A stretch of 16,544 nucleotides of DNA from an uncultured Simplicispira sp. (GTDB lineage: Bacteria > Pseudomonadota > Gammaproteobacteria > Burkholderiales > Burkholderiaceae_C), in NCBI GenBank assembly GCA_903882725.1, contig CAIRYF010000218.1, positions 1 through 16,544 of the forward strand. The letters are read 5' to 3'. Below, in pieces: positions 6,713-12,653 of the stretch. The notes beneath the pieces were generated by a model. That model was not told the origin of the DNA, did not search any database, and saw nothing but the letters and a program-made list of their open reading frames with translations. Made by a program: the position numbers and the translations under genes. Numbering within the stretch: the stretch's first letter is position 1; every line of letters begins with the position of its first letter.

Positions 6713-6766
6713 AGACAAAAACCGGCTGTAGCCCTTATGCAGTAAGCGCTAGCAGCTATCAAAATA
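6713..6766 (+). repeat. Dispersed Comamonadaceae-type palindromic repeat, copy 1
   Basis: This copy lies upstream of yedE in a 129-bp spacer. The core TAGC-C-CTTA-TGCAG-TAAG-C-GCTA forms a hairpin (two 4-bp stems with a C/C mismatch) and is followed by GCAGCTATCAAAA. Two related copies occur near 7950 and 8130. The rest of the spacer shows nothing clear. Confidence 0.7.
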
Positions 6767-6798
6767 AATTTTTGTCGATTTTTACTGGCAGCGCCAGA

Positions 6799-7407
6799 TC
6801 AACGCCGCCCCACGCTTTCGAGCGCAAACAGCGGCACCTCGGCGTGCTCACTGAGCCAGACGCCGCCGCCGACCTCGGCAAAGTGGCTACTCAGGCCGCG
6901 CCGGTACAGCTGGGCACGGTGGCGAAACATCCGTGCGTCGGTCAAGCCCTCGTCCAAAATGCCCAGCTCCCAGTCCTCGCGCGTAACGGCTTCGACGTAC
7001 AACGCGCCCCGGCACAACCGACCCAAATTGGCCATGGCGGCCTTGGCGTCGTCCGCGCTCAAATACGGCAGCACGCCTTGGCAAATGACCAAGTCAAACG
7101 GCGCATCGGCCCGGTAGTCCACCACCGAGCCGCGTTGCCAACCAAAGCGCTGGCACAGATACGGGCTGTATTCGACGCCCTGAAACGTCGCCAGCGGAAA
7201 ATGTCGCGCCACCACGTCTTTCCACAGGCCAATGCCGCAGCCGACATCCAACACCCGCGCCACCGGCACGCGCAGGTATTGCAGGTAGCTGCACACAAAC
7301 GCCCCCAGCCGCTCGACATGGCCGGGGTCAACCACGCTGGTTTTTTTGTCGAAATAAAAGCGCTGGTAATACGCCTCGTCAAACCAAGCATCACTGGCAG
7401 ATTGCAC
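6799..7407 (-). CDS. Class I SAM-dependent methyltransferase, unknown substrate
   Basis: 202 residues. Motif I is RVLDVGCGIGLWKDVV (51-66), an acidic residue at Glu79 follows the second strand (FQGVEYS), and FDLVICQGVLPYL (104-116) is the motif IV region, all typical of methyltransf_25/UbiE-like folds. The N-terminus (WFDEAYYQRFYFD) is a helical cap seen in related bacterial enzymes. The only start that does not run into the upstream stop is GTG at 7407, 18 nt after the stop of the VOC gene. The ribosome site is weak (CCAGGGCC), so coupling to the upstream gene is likely. The substrate cannot be inferred from neighbours. Confidence 0.8.
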   Translation of the reverse strand: MQSASDAWFDEAYYQRFYFDKKTSVVDPGHVERLGAFVCSYLQYLRVPVARVLDVGCGIGLWKDVVARHFPLATFQGVEYSPYLCQRFGWQRGSVVDYRADAPFDLVICQGVLPYLSADDAKAAMANLGRLCRGALYVEAVTREDWELGILDEGLTDARMFRHRAQLYRRGLSSHFAEVGGGVWLSEHAEVPLFALESVGRR

Positions 7408-7425
7408 GCGCTGGCCCTGGGTTAT

Positions 7426-7806
7426 TTAAGCGGCTGGGCGAAACAGGGCGCAGATTTTGTGACCGTCGGGGTCGCGCAGATAGGCCAGATACAGCTTGCC
7501 GACCGGGGTTTCGCGCCAGCCGGGAGCGTCTTCGCAGCTGGTGCCGCCGTGGGCGACGCCAGCGGCATGGAAGGCATCGGCTTGCGCGGGCGAATCGACG
7601 TTAAAGCCAATCGTGTTGCCGTTGCCGTGGCAAGCGGCCTCGCCATTGATGGGCTTGGTGATGGCAAAGTTGCCGCCCGCGCTGCGGTAGAAATAGCGCT
7701 GCTTGTTGGCCACTCCCGCTGGCAAGCCCAAAGCGCCCAGCACCGCGTCGTAAAACACCTTCGACTTTTCCAAGTCATTCACACCCACCATCACATGACT
7801 GAACAT
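7426..7806 (-). CDS. VOC-family (glyoxalase/bleomycin-resistance-like) protein
   Basis: 126 residues with the vicinal-oxygen-chelate fold: MFSHVMVGVNDLEKSKVFYDAVLGALG at the N-terminus and the C-terminal half ending YLAYLRDPDGHKICALFRP. His4 and a conserved acidic end of each beta-alpha-beta-beta-beta module are the usual metal or substrate sites, but no specific enzyme can be named. Short VOC proteins of this kind (often misnamed glyoxalase) are common in Burkholderiales. GGAG sits 8 nt before ATG 7806. It is the first gene of a two-gene minus-strand unit with the methyltransferase. Confidence 0.85.
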   Translation of the reverse strand: MFSHVMVGVNDLEKSKVFYDAVLGALGLPAGVANKQRYFYRSAGGNFAITKPINGEAACHGNGNTIGFNVDSPAQADAFHAAGVAHGGTSCEDAPGWRETPVGKLYLAYLRDPDGHKICALFRPAA

Positions 7807-7923
7807 TTAGTTTTCTCCGTTGAAACCCGCAAGCGGGCGAAATAAAAGCAGCCGTGATGGTACGTGCAGTGGGGGAAGGTGCCCGTCATGGGCCGTATTT
7901 TTTGGCTTGCGGCTCAGAGTAAG

Positions 7924-7975
7924 TATCAAAACAGTCTCTAGCCCTTGCACAGCAAGCGCTGGCAGCTATCAATCA
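7924..7975 (+). repeat. Dispersed Comamonadaceae-type palindromic repeat, copy 2
   Basis: The core TAGC-C-CTTG-CACAG-CAAG-C-GCTG is followed by GCAGCTATCAATCA. Compared with copy 1 the inner stem changes from CTTA/TAAG to CTTG/CAAG, a compensatory pair change that keeps the hairpin. Confidence 0.7.
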
Positions 7976-7991
7976 AGGAGTGAATGACTGG

Positions 7992-8096
7992 GTAGGTTGG
8001 GTTGCACCAGCAACCCAACATTGGTGTGGTGTGGCGTGGCCAGAACGTTGTGGGGGTGTTGATGCTGTGTTGGGTTGCTGGTGCAACCCAACCTAC
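7992..8096. repeat. 29-bp perfect inverted repeat, each arm itself a hairpin (REP/BIME-like)
   Basis: The arm 7992-8020 begins GTAGGTTGGGTTGC and is the exact reverse complement of 8068-8096; 47 bp separate the arms. Within each arm a 10-bp stem GTTGGGTTGC/GCAACCCAAC surrounds a 4-nt loop (ACCA, or TGGT in the second arm). Repeats beginning GTAGGTTGGGTT and ending AACCCAAC are a familiar REP-like class in proteobacteria. Confidence 0.88.
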
Positions 8097-8105
8097 GGCG
8101 ACAAC

Positions 8106-8157
8106 TATCAAAAAAATAGCTACAACCGCACGTGTTTATTGGGCTAGAGGCCAATTT
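8106..8157 (-). repeat. Dispersed palindromic repeat, copy 3 (opposite orientation); possible terminator of the min operon
   Basis: Read on the minus strand it starts GGCCTCTAGCCCAATAAAC, then carries TTG-TA-GCTA and a T7 run. The stems TAGC/GCTA and CAA/TTG are retained. Because a hairpin followed by TTTTTTT lies just after the peptidase stop codon on the minus strand, it could end that transcript. Confidence 0.55.
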
Positions 8158-8162
8158 AACTG

Positions 8163-9173
8163 CTATTTTTCCGTGCTGGGTCGGTGGTTTTTGGCTTGCG
8201 GCAAGGGCGCGGGCGTATCGGGCAAGTGCAGCAAGCGCGCGTCCATCCAGCGCAGCAGGTCGCTCCACATAGAGCGCACTTCGGCATCGCGCGGCATTTT
8301 CAGGGCATGGTCGAGTTCGATGGTGACCACCGGCATCCCTTGCTGCACGCCGCCGTAGTGCCCGAGCGAGCCGGGAAACACGCCAACGCGGTCCAGGCGC
8401 AAGCGCCCCAAGCGCTGCGGCGGCTCGTGTGGGCCGTCAAAGTCAAGCACCCCGTAGGGCGCGTGGATGCTGACCACCAATTGCGGCTGGAACACATCCA
8501 TTTGCGTATGCAGAAATTGCGACTCCAACTCGGACAACGGTGCCGGGCCAGGCCAACGGCGGGGGTCTTTGCGGGTGCGTTTTTCCCAATAGATGGGCGC
8601 ATCGCGCTGCCATTGCGGGGTATTGAAATTGCGGTTCAAGTCAACGCCGCGCGCGTTGATGCGGCTGGGTTTGGCCGCCAGCAAACCGTCCGGGTTGAGC
8701 ACCGGAATAAAGCGCCAATGCACCGCTTGGCCCATGGTTTGCATTTTTTCGGCCAGCCCAATCCAGTGCAGCGCCAGCGAGGCCGAGGTCAGCTCGTCGC
8801 CGTGAATGGCACCGACCACCAACACGCGCAGCGGTGCCAAGGCATTGCCCGCCGTGGTTTGCACGCTGGCCGGGGTGTATATGTCACGCCAAAATAACGG
8901 CCTACCCTGCTGCGAGTAGGCACCGCTGGGCACCAACTGCGCCGCTTTGCAGCGCAGCGGGCCGACACCCGGCAAGCGCGACAAAAACAAAGCGCAAGCA
9001 TCGACGGCTGCGCTCTGGGCCATCAACACCGTCTGCGCAGGCGGTGCAGTGGCTTGGGCTGGCAGCGAAGTCGCAGCCAAGCTGGCTGCCAATAGCAGCA
9101 CAGCCACAGCGGCACCAGCACTCCAAGAGGTTTTAGCGCGTAATGTTTTAGCGCGTAATGTCAGGCAGTTCAA
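8163..9173 (-). CDS. M14-family zinc carboxypeptidase, exported (murein-peptide amidase-like)
   Basis: A metallocarboxypeptidase, 336 residues from TTG 9173. Residues 1-43 look like a signal peptide: basic n-region [10 protein letters not shown], hydrophobic [14 protein letters not shown], then a PAQATA cleavage region, so the enzyme should act in the periplasm. Zinc ligands are His124 and Glu127 (GAIHGDE) and His237 (SIHAPYG); the substrate motif DLNRNF (178-183) and the likely catalytic Glu286 (TIELD) are present. Resemblance is to MpaA-type amidases that trim peptidoglycan peptides, a role I infer. No ATG fits: an open frame to 9425 would lie wholly inside minE, so TTG 9173 (overlapping the minE end by 26 nt) is favoured and a GTG further in is possible. 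It is the last gene of the minCDE unit. Confidence 0.82.
   Translation of the reverse strand: MNCLTLRAKTLRAKTSWSAGAAVAVLLLAASLAATSLPAQATAPPAQTVLMAQSAAVDACALFLSRLPGVGPLRCKAAQLVPSGAYSQQGRPLFWRDIYTPASVQTTAGNALAPLRVLVVGAIHGDELTSASLALHWIGLAEKMQTMGQAVHWRFIPVLNPDGLLAAKPSRINARGVDLNRNFNTPQWQRDAPIYWEKRTRKDPRRWPGPAPLSELESQFLHTQMDVFQPQLVVSIHAPYGVLDFDGPHEPPQRLGRLRLDRVGVFPGSLGHYGGVQQGMPVVTIELDHALKMPRDAEVRSMWSDLLRWMDARLLHLPDTPAPLPQAKNHRPSTEK
9131..9160 (-). repeat. Perfect 15-bp tandem duplication at the minE/peptidase overlap
   Basis: TTTTAGCGCGTAATG occurs twice in a row (9131-9145, 9146-9160). On the minus strand it duplicates the last minE codons with the stop, and in the peptidase frame it duplicates the five residues LRAKT in the signal-peptide n-region. 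Confidence 0.92.
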
Positions 9174-9408
9174 TTTTGACTTCGAGCACTTCAAGGTTAT
9201 CTTGGCGCTCAAAATGGACACTGATATCGGTGAGATCGATAGCAACGTATTTAGAAATAACCGCCAACAACTCACGTTGCAGCGCTGGTAAATAATCAGG
9301 CGTAGTAGCGTTACGTCCATTGCGTTCGTGCGCCAAAATAATTTGCAGACGCTCGCGCGCCACATTAGCAGTTTTTTTCTCTCCCAAGAAAAGAGACAGC
9401 AAAGACAT
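9148..9408 (-). CDS. minE: Cell-division topological specificity factor MinE
   Basis: 86 residues, the usual MinE length. MinE stimulates the MinD ATPase and drives pole-to-pole oscillation so that MinC-MinD inhibition is lowest at mid-cell. The N-terminal [17 protein letters not shown] is the membrane-binding segment, [16 protein letters not shown] (17-32) is the MinD-contacting helix, and the rest ([18 protein letters not shown]..., [18 protein letters not shown]) is the dimerising domain. ATG directly follows the minD stop with no gap (TAAATG), and the ribosome site GGAG lies in the minD end. Its 3' end overlaps the downstream peptidase start and carries a 15-bp tandem duplication. Confidence 0.97.
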   Translation of the reverse strand: MSLLSLFLGEKKTANVARERLQIILAHERNGRNATTPDYLPALQRELLAVISKYVAIDLTDISVHFERQDNLEVLEVKIELPDITR

Positions 9409-10227
9409 TTACTTAGCTCCGCCAAACATACGTTTCAAAAATCCTACTTTTTGTGTCTCAATAAAACGCAATGGCCGATCTTCGCCCAAAAATCGGGCGA
9501 CTAAATCTTCATACGACTCAGCCACGTCGGTGCCCTTAAGGTGAATCGCTGGCAGGCCTTGGTTGGATGCTTGCAGCACCGCCTCGGACTCAGGAATGAC
9601 GCCAATCAACTTGATGCGCAAAATGTCTTGGATGTCGCTCAGGGAGATCATGTGCCCTTCTTCCACCCGGCTGGGGTTGTAGCGCGTGATGAGCAGGTGC
9701 TCAACGACTGGCGGGCTGCCTTCAATGGCGCGCTGGGTCTTAGAGCCAAGCATTCCCAAAATGCGGTCGGAGTCACGCACTGAAGAGACTTCGGGATTGG
9801 TCACCACCAGCGCCTCGTCGGCAAAATGCATGGCCATCATGGCACCACTTTCGATGCCAGCGGGGGAGTCACAAATGATGAATTCAAACCCCATCGCCAC
9901 CAGCTCTTGCAGCACCCTGCCCACGCCGTCCAGCGTCAACGCGTCTTTGTCACGGGTTTGCGAGGCAGCCAGTATGAACAGGTTGTCGCTGTGCTTGTCT
10001 TTGATCAGCGCTTGGCTCAAGTTGGCCTCACCCTGAATGACGTTGATGATGTCGTACACCACACGCCGCTCGCAGCCCATGATGAGGTCAAGATTGCGCA
10101 AACCGACGTCAAAGTCGATAACTGCAGTTTTGTGGCCGCGCAGTGCCAGCCCTGAGGAGAAGGCTGCGCTGGTGGTGGTTTTACCCACACCACCTTTGCC
10201 AGACGTCACAACGACGATTTTGGCCAT
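9409..10227 (-). CDS. minD: Septum-site-determining ATPase MinD
   Basis: 272 residues, typical of MinD. It is a membrane-associated ATPase that recruits MinC and is displaced by MinE. It has the deviant Walker A SGKGGVGKTT (9-18, with signature Lys11 and Lys16), Asp40 in IDFDVGLRNLD, and the switch region CDSPAGIESGA. The C-terminal amphipathic membrane-targeting helix is GFLKRMFGG (near 262-270). It lies 29 nt after minC and abuts minE, consistent with one transcript. Nothing is unusual. Confidence 0.98.
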   Translation of the reverse strand: MAKIVVVTSGKGGVGKTTTSAAFSSGLALRGHKTAVIDFDVGLRNLDLIMGCERRVVYDIINVIQGEANLSQALIKDKHSDNLFILAASQTRDKDALTLDGVGRVLQELVAMGFEFIICDSPAGIESGAMMAMHFADEALVVTNPEVSSVRDSDRILGMLGSKTQRAIEGSPPVVEHLLITRYNPSRVEEGHMISLSDIQDILRIKLIGVIPESEAVLQASNQGLPAIHLKGTDVAESYEDLVARFLGEDRPLRFIETQKVGFLKRMFGGAK

Positions 10228-10256
10228 GTGTTGCTATTCTTTATTGAAATTAAAAA

Positions 10257-11072
10257 TCAAAGCCGCTCAATTAGCAGCTTTTCACCATCAAGACGCACTT
10301 GGGCAGTTTTTCCCAAAATATCTGTAGAGATAGCGACTTCGGTCGTGCGATAAATACCGGCAATAGAGACTAATTGGGGCTCCATACAGGTACTGAAAAT
10401 TCTGGCATTAATATTGCCGCGTGCGCCCGCAATGGCACGCCCACGCAGCGGTGCATAGACATGGATATTTCCATCGGCAATGACTTCGGCACCAAAGCTG
10501 ACCATGGACAGCACGATCAAATCAGCACCACGGGCATATACCTGTTGGCCTGAACGCAGGGGCTTATCGATCACGACGGTGCCCAAAATCACCGCAGGCA
10601 CTTCGGGCAGTTCAAGCGCCTCGGGCGCTGCGGGTGCTGCGGGTGCTGCGGGCAGCGCGTGGCCTCTTTGCGCTGGTGGTGTCTCATTGGCTGCATTGGC
10701 TGCAACTGACTGCGATCGGTCAGTGCCGGTGCGCACGGGTGCTGCTTCAGGCGCTGCCGTCAGGCCAGCTGCAAAAGCAGCTTCCATTTGTGCTGCATTA
10801 CCGCCGCGCACGGCCACTGGCACAGTGCGGTGGCTGCGCAGCAAGGCAATGAGGACAGGAAAATCGACACAGCCCGCGTCCTCGCGCACCGGCCCCAAGT
10901 CAATCAGCACGGGGTCGTTGTCAAAAAAACCAGGTGCCTCGGCCATCCGCAGCGCCAACTCCGCTATCAAAACAGCGGTATCTGTTGTCTTGAGCACCAC
11001 CGCTACCACGGGCAGCGAAGCGCTTTTCAGATCAAAGCTGGTGCGGGTGGTGCGCACAGTTTCAATGGCCAT
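10257..11072 (-). CDS. minC: Septum-site-determining protein MinC (FtsZ inhibitor)
   Basis: 271 residues from ATG 11072. MinC blocks FtsZ assembly away from mid-cell. The N-terminal domain (about 1-105) begins TTRTSFDLKSASLPVVAVVLK, and the C-terminal beta-helix (about 158-271) has RSGQQVYARGADLIVL, GAEVIADGNIHVYAPLRGRAIAG and INARIFSTCMEPQLVSIAG, the MinD-binding surface. The linker (105-157) is Ala/Pro-rich, with a 9-bp DNA repeat (10627-10653) giving PAA repeats. A longer open frame (to 11447) contains a low-complexity HVQRHVQRH stretch made by the upstream repeat and is rejected. The ribosome site is weak. It is the first gene of minC-minD-minE-peptidase. Confidence 0.96.
   Translation of the reverse strand: MAIETVRTTRTSFDLKSASLPVVAVVLKTTDTAVLIAELALRMAEAPGFFDNDPVLIDLGPVREDAGCVDFPVLIALLRSHRTVPVAVRGGNAAQMEAAFAAGLTAAPEAAPVRTGTDRSQSVAANAANETPPAQRGHALPAAPAAPAAPEALELPEVPAVILGTVVIDKPLRSGQQVYARGADLIVLSMVSFGAEVIADGNIHVYAPLRGRAIAGARGNINARIFSTCMEPQLVSIAGIYRTTEVAISTDILGKTAQVRLDGEKLLIERL
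10627..10653 (-). repeat. 9-bp in-frame tandem repeat in the minC linker
   Basis: GCTGCGGGT x2 plus GCTGCGGGC on the + strand encodes the APAAPAAP segment in the flexible linker of MinC. The length is a multiple of three, so copy-number change keeps the frame. Confidence 0.8.
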
Positions 11073-11098
11073 GGGCTTGCCTGATGTCAAAGTTGCAA

Positions 11099-11104
11099 AG
11101 TGTA
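11099..11104 (-). promoter_or_regulatory. Candidate -10 box for minCDE
   Basis: TACACT on the minus strand lies 26 nt before the minC ATG, giving a leader of about 20 nt. No convincing -35 box is seen at the right distance. The 12-bp repeat array begins 22 bp further upstream. Confidence 0.3.
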
Positions 11105-11126
11105 CCGCGCCCCCACTCAGCGCGTG

Positions 11127-11162
11127 TCTCTGAACGTGTCTTTGAACGTGTCTCTGAACGTG
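11127..11162. repeat. Three 12-bp tandem repeats in the divergent minC/permease control region
   Basis: The units are TCTCTGAACGTG, TCTTTGAACGTG and TCTCTGAACGTG, head to tail. They lie between the minC start (11072, minus) and the permease start (11215, plus), close to where an upstream regulator or the permease promoter would sit. They could be binding sites or simply slippage. Confidence 0.85.
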
Positions 11163-11170
11163 TATTGATG

Positions 11171-11191
11171 CTGCGCATTTACCATGCGCAG
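11171..11191 (+). promoter_or_regulatory. Perfect 8-bp hairpin upstream of the permease gene
   Basis: CTGCGCAT (11171-11178), loop TTACC, ATGCGCAG (11184-11191). It ends 23 nt before the permease ATG, where it could be an operator or a structured leader. No T-run follows, so it is not a simple terminator. Confidence 0.45.
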
Positions 11192-11214
11192 TCGATAACC
11201 ACAGAGAAACACCC

Positions 11215-12501
11215 ATGGCCTTTATGTCTTGGAAAGAAAAAAATGCCGACGCGCTGCTGCACGGCGGCGTCATTGGCCCTGACGAGCGCTTGCCTTGGCC
11301 GCAAACCGGTGCCATGGGCGTGCAGCACGTGATTGCCATGTTTGGCTCGACGGTGCTGGCACCGATCCTGATGGGGTTCGACCCCAACTTGGCGATTTTG
11401 ATGAGCGGCATTGGCACGCTGATTTTCTTTGCCATCACCGGCGGCAAGGTGCCAAGCTACTTGGGGTCGAGCTTTGCTTTTATCGGCGTAGTGATTGCCG
11501 CCACCGGCTATGCCGGCAAGGGAGCCAACGCCCATATTGGCTTGGCGCTGGGCGGCATCATTGCCTGCGGTGCGCTCTACACGCTGGTCGGCGTCGTTGT
11601 GCAGCTGGTGGGCACGCGCTGGATTGAGCGCTTTATGCCGCCGGTGGTGACTGGCTCGGTGGTGGCGGTGATTGGCCTGAATTTGGCCGGTATTCCCATC
11701 AAAAACATGGCCTCCAGCAACTTTGACAGTTGGATGCAGGTGCTGACCTTTGTCAGCGTCGGCCTGGTGGCGGTGCTGGCGCGCGGAATGTTGCAGCGTT
11801 TGCTGATTTTGATTGGCCTGATCGTCTCTAGCCTGTTGTACGCGCTGCTGACCAACGGTTTGGGGCTGGGCAAACCGCTCGATATATCGGGCGTGCTGGC
11901 AGCGCCGTGGCTGGGGCTGCCGGGCTTTGCTGCGCCGGTGTTTAGCGCACCGGCCATGCTGCTGATCGCCCCGGTCGTCATCATTTTGGTGGCTGAAAAT
12001 TTGGGCCACATCAAGGCAGTGACGGCCATGACCGGCAAAAACCTGGACCAGTATATGGGCCGTGCTTTTATTGGCGACGGCATTGCCACCATGGTCAGTG
12101 GCAGCGCTGGCGGCACCGGAGTGACAACCTACGCCGAAAACATCGGCGTGATGGCAGCGACCAAAATTTATTCAACCGCCGTGTTCTTTGTTGCTGCGCT
12201 GATCGCGGTGCTGCTGGGTTTTTCGCCCAAGTTTGGCGCGGTGATTCAGGCGATTCCGCTGCCGGTGATGGGCGGCGTCTCCATCGTGGTGTTTGGCCTG
12301 ATTGCCGTGGCCGGGGCGCGCATTTGGGTGGACAACAAGGTGGATTTTTCGCTGAACAAAAACCTCATTGTCGCTGCCATCACTTTGATTTTGGGCACCG
12401 GCGACTTCACGCTGAAATTTGGCCAGTTTGCGCTGGGTGGCATTGGTACGGCGACGTTTGGCGCTGTCTTTTTGTACGCGCTGCTTGACCGTAAAGATTG
12501 A
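11215..12501 (+). CDS. NCS2-family uracil/xanthine-type nucleobase permease (UraA/RutG-like)
   Basis: A 428-residue inner-membrane nucleobase transporter with about 14 hydrophobic segments. QHVIAMFGSTVLAPILMGFDP (first part at 37-48) is the family's N-terminal signature. ILVAENLGHIKA with Glu261, and GTGVTTYAENIGVMAATKIYS with Glu308, hold the two acidic residues that bind base and proton in UraA (Glu241 and Glu290 there). TTYAENIGVMA resembles RutG/UraA (pyrimidine) more than purine permeases, so uracil is the best guess. ATG 11215 is used; ATG 11224 (MSWKEK) is an alternative, and neither has a strong ribosome site. It is transcribed divergently from minCDE. Confidence 0.9.
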   Translation: MAFMSWKEKNADALLHGGVIGPDERLPWPQTGAMGVQHVIAMFGSTVLAPILMGFDPNLAILMSGIGTLIFFAITGGKVPSYLGSSFAFIGVVIAATGYAGKGANAHIGLALGGIIACGALYTLVGVVVQLVGTRWIERFMPPVVTGSVVAVIGLNLAGIPIKNMASSNFDSWMQVLTFVSVGLVAVLARGMLQRLLILIGLIVSSLLYALLTNGLGLGKPLDISGVLAAPWLGLPGFAAPVFSAPAMLLIAPVVIILVAENLGHIKAVTAMTGKNLDQYMGRAFIGDGIATMVSGSAGGTGVTTYAENIGVMAATKIYSTAVFFVAALIAVLLGFSPKFGAVIQAIPLPVMGGVSIVVFGLIAVAGARIWVDNKVDFSLNKNLIVAAITLILGTGDFTLKFGQFALGGIGTATFGAVFLYALLDRKD

Positions 12502-12522
12502 TCGCAGGCAAGGCAGTTGCAG

Positions 12523-12548
12523 CAATCCTAGGGTTTACCCTAGGATTG
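12523..12548. promoter_or_regulatory. Perfect 26-bp palindrome between permease and CoA-transferase genes
   Basis: CAATCCTAGGGT, two central T's, then ACCCTAGGATTG: 12-bp arms with no mismatch. It begins 22 bp after the permease stop and ends about 105 bp before the next ATG. No T-run follows on either side, so an operator for a dimeric regulator is more likely than an intrinsic terminator. Confidence 0.6.
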
Positions 12549-12578
12549 GCACGCTGCCCGGATAAGATTCAAACCTGT

Positions 12579-12602
12579 CTGGTCTGTAGCCTGGTCTGTA
12601 GC
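12579..12602. repeat. 12-bp tandem duplication upstream of the CoA-transferase gene
   Basis: CTGGTCTGTAGC occurs twice in direct succession, followed by a partial GCTGTAGCG. It is located 52-75 bp before the ATG at 12654. Confidence 0.85.
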
Positions 12603-12653
12603 GCTGTAGCGCCACCGCACTACCGCCCTTTGTTTTGTTGATGGAGTTTTTCT

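Larger units (their letters stand above)
7807..8162. other. 356-bp non-coding region between the VOC gene and the peptidase gene
   Basis: No convincing gene is present. From left: a CCCGC-AA-GCGGG mini-palindrome (7826-7837), the first copy of a 15-bp direct repeat (7899-7913), repeat copy 2 (7924-7975), a 29-bp perfect inverted repeat (7992-8020 with 8068-8096) and repeat copy 3 in opposite orientation (8106-8157). It must hold the promoter of the VOC gene and the end of the min operon transcript. No -35/-10 pair stood out. Confidence 0.75.

Noticed and set aside
7826..7837. CCCGC-AA-GCGGG as a terminator
   Set aside because: The full stem leaves a 2-nt loop and no T-run follows; it lies in the VOC gene leader.
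9174..9425. N-terminal extension of the peptidase frame through the whole of minE
   Set aside because: The extended part is antisense-free but out of frame with minE on the same strand, has no family similarity and would place the signal peptide internally.
11127..11162. Possible CRISPR array
   Set aside because: Three 12-bp units are directly adjacent with no spacers.
11073..11447. N-terminal extension of the minC frame
   Set aside because: It reads through the 12-bp repeat array (HVQRHVQRH) and antisense to the permease start; MinC homology begins at 11072.
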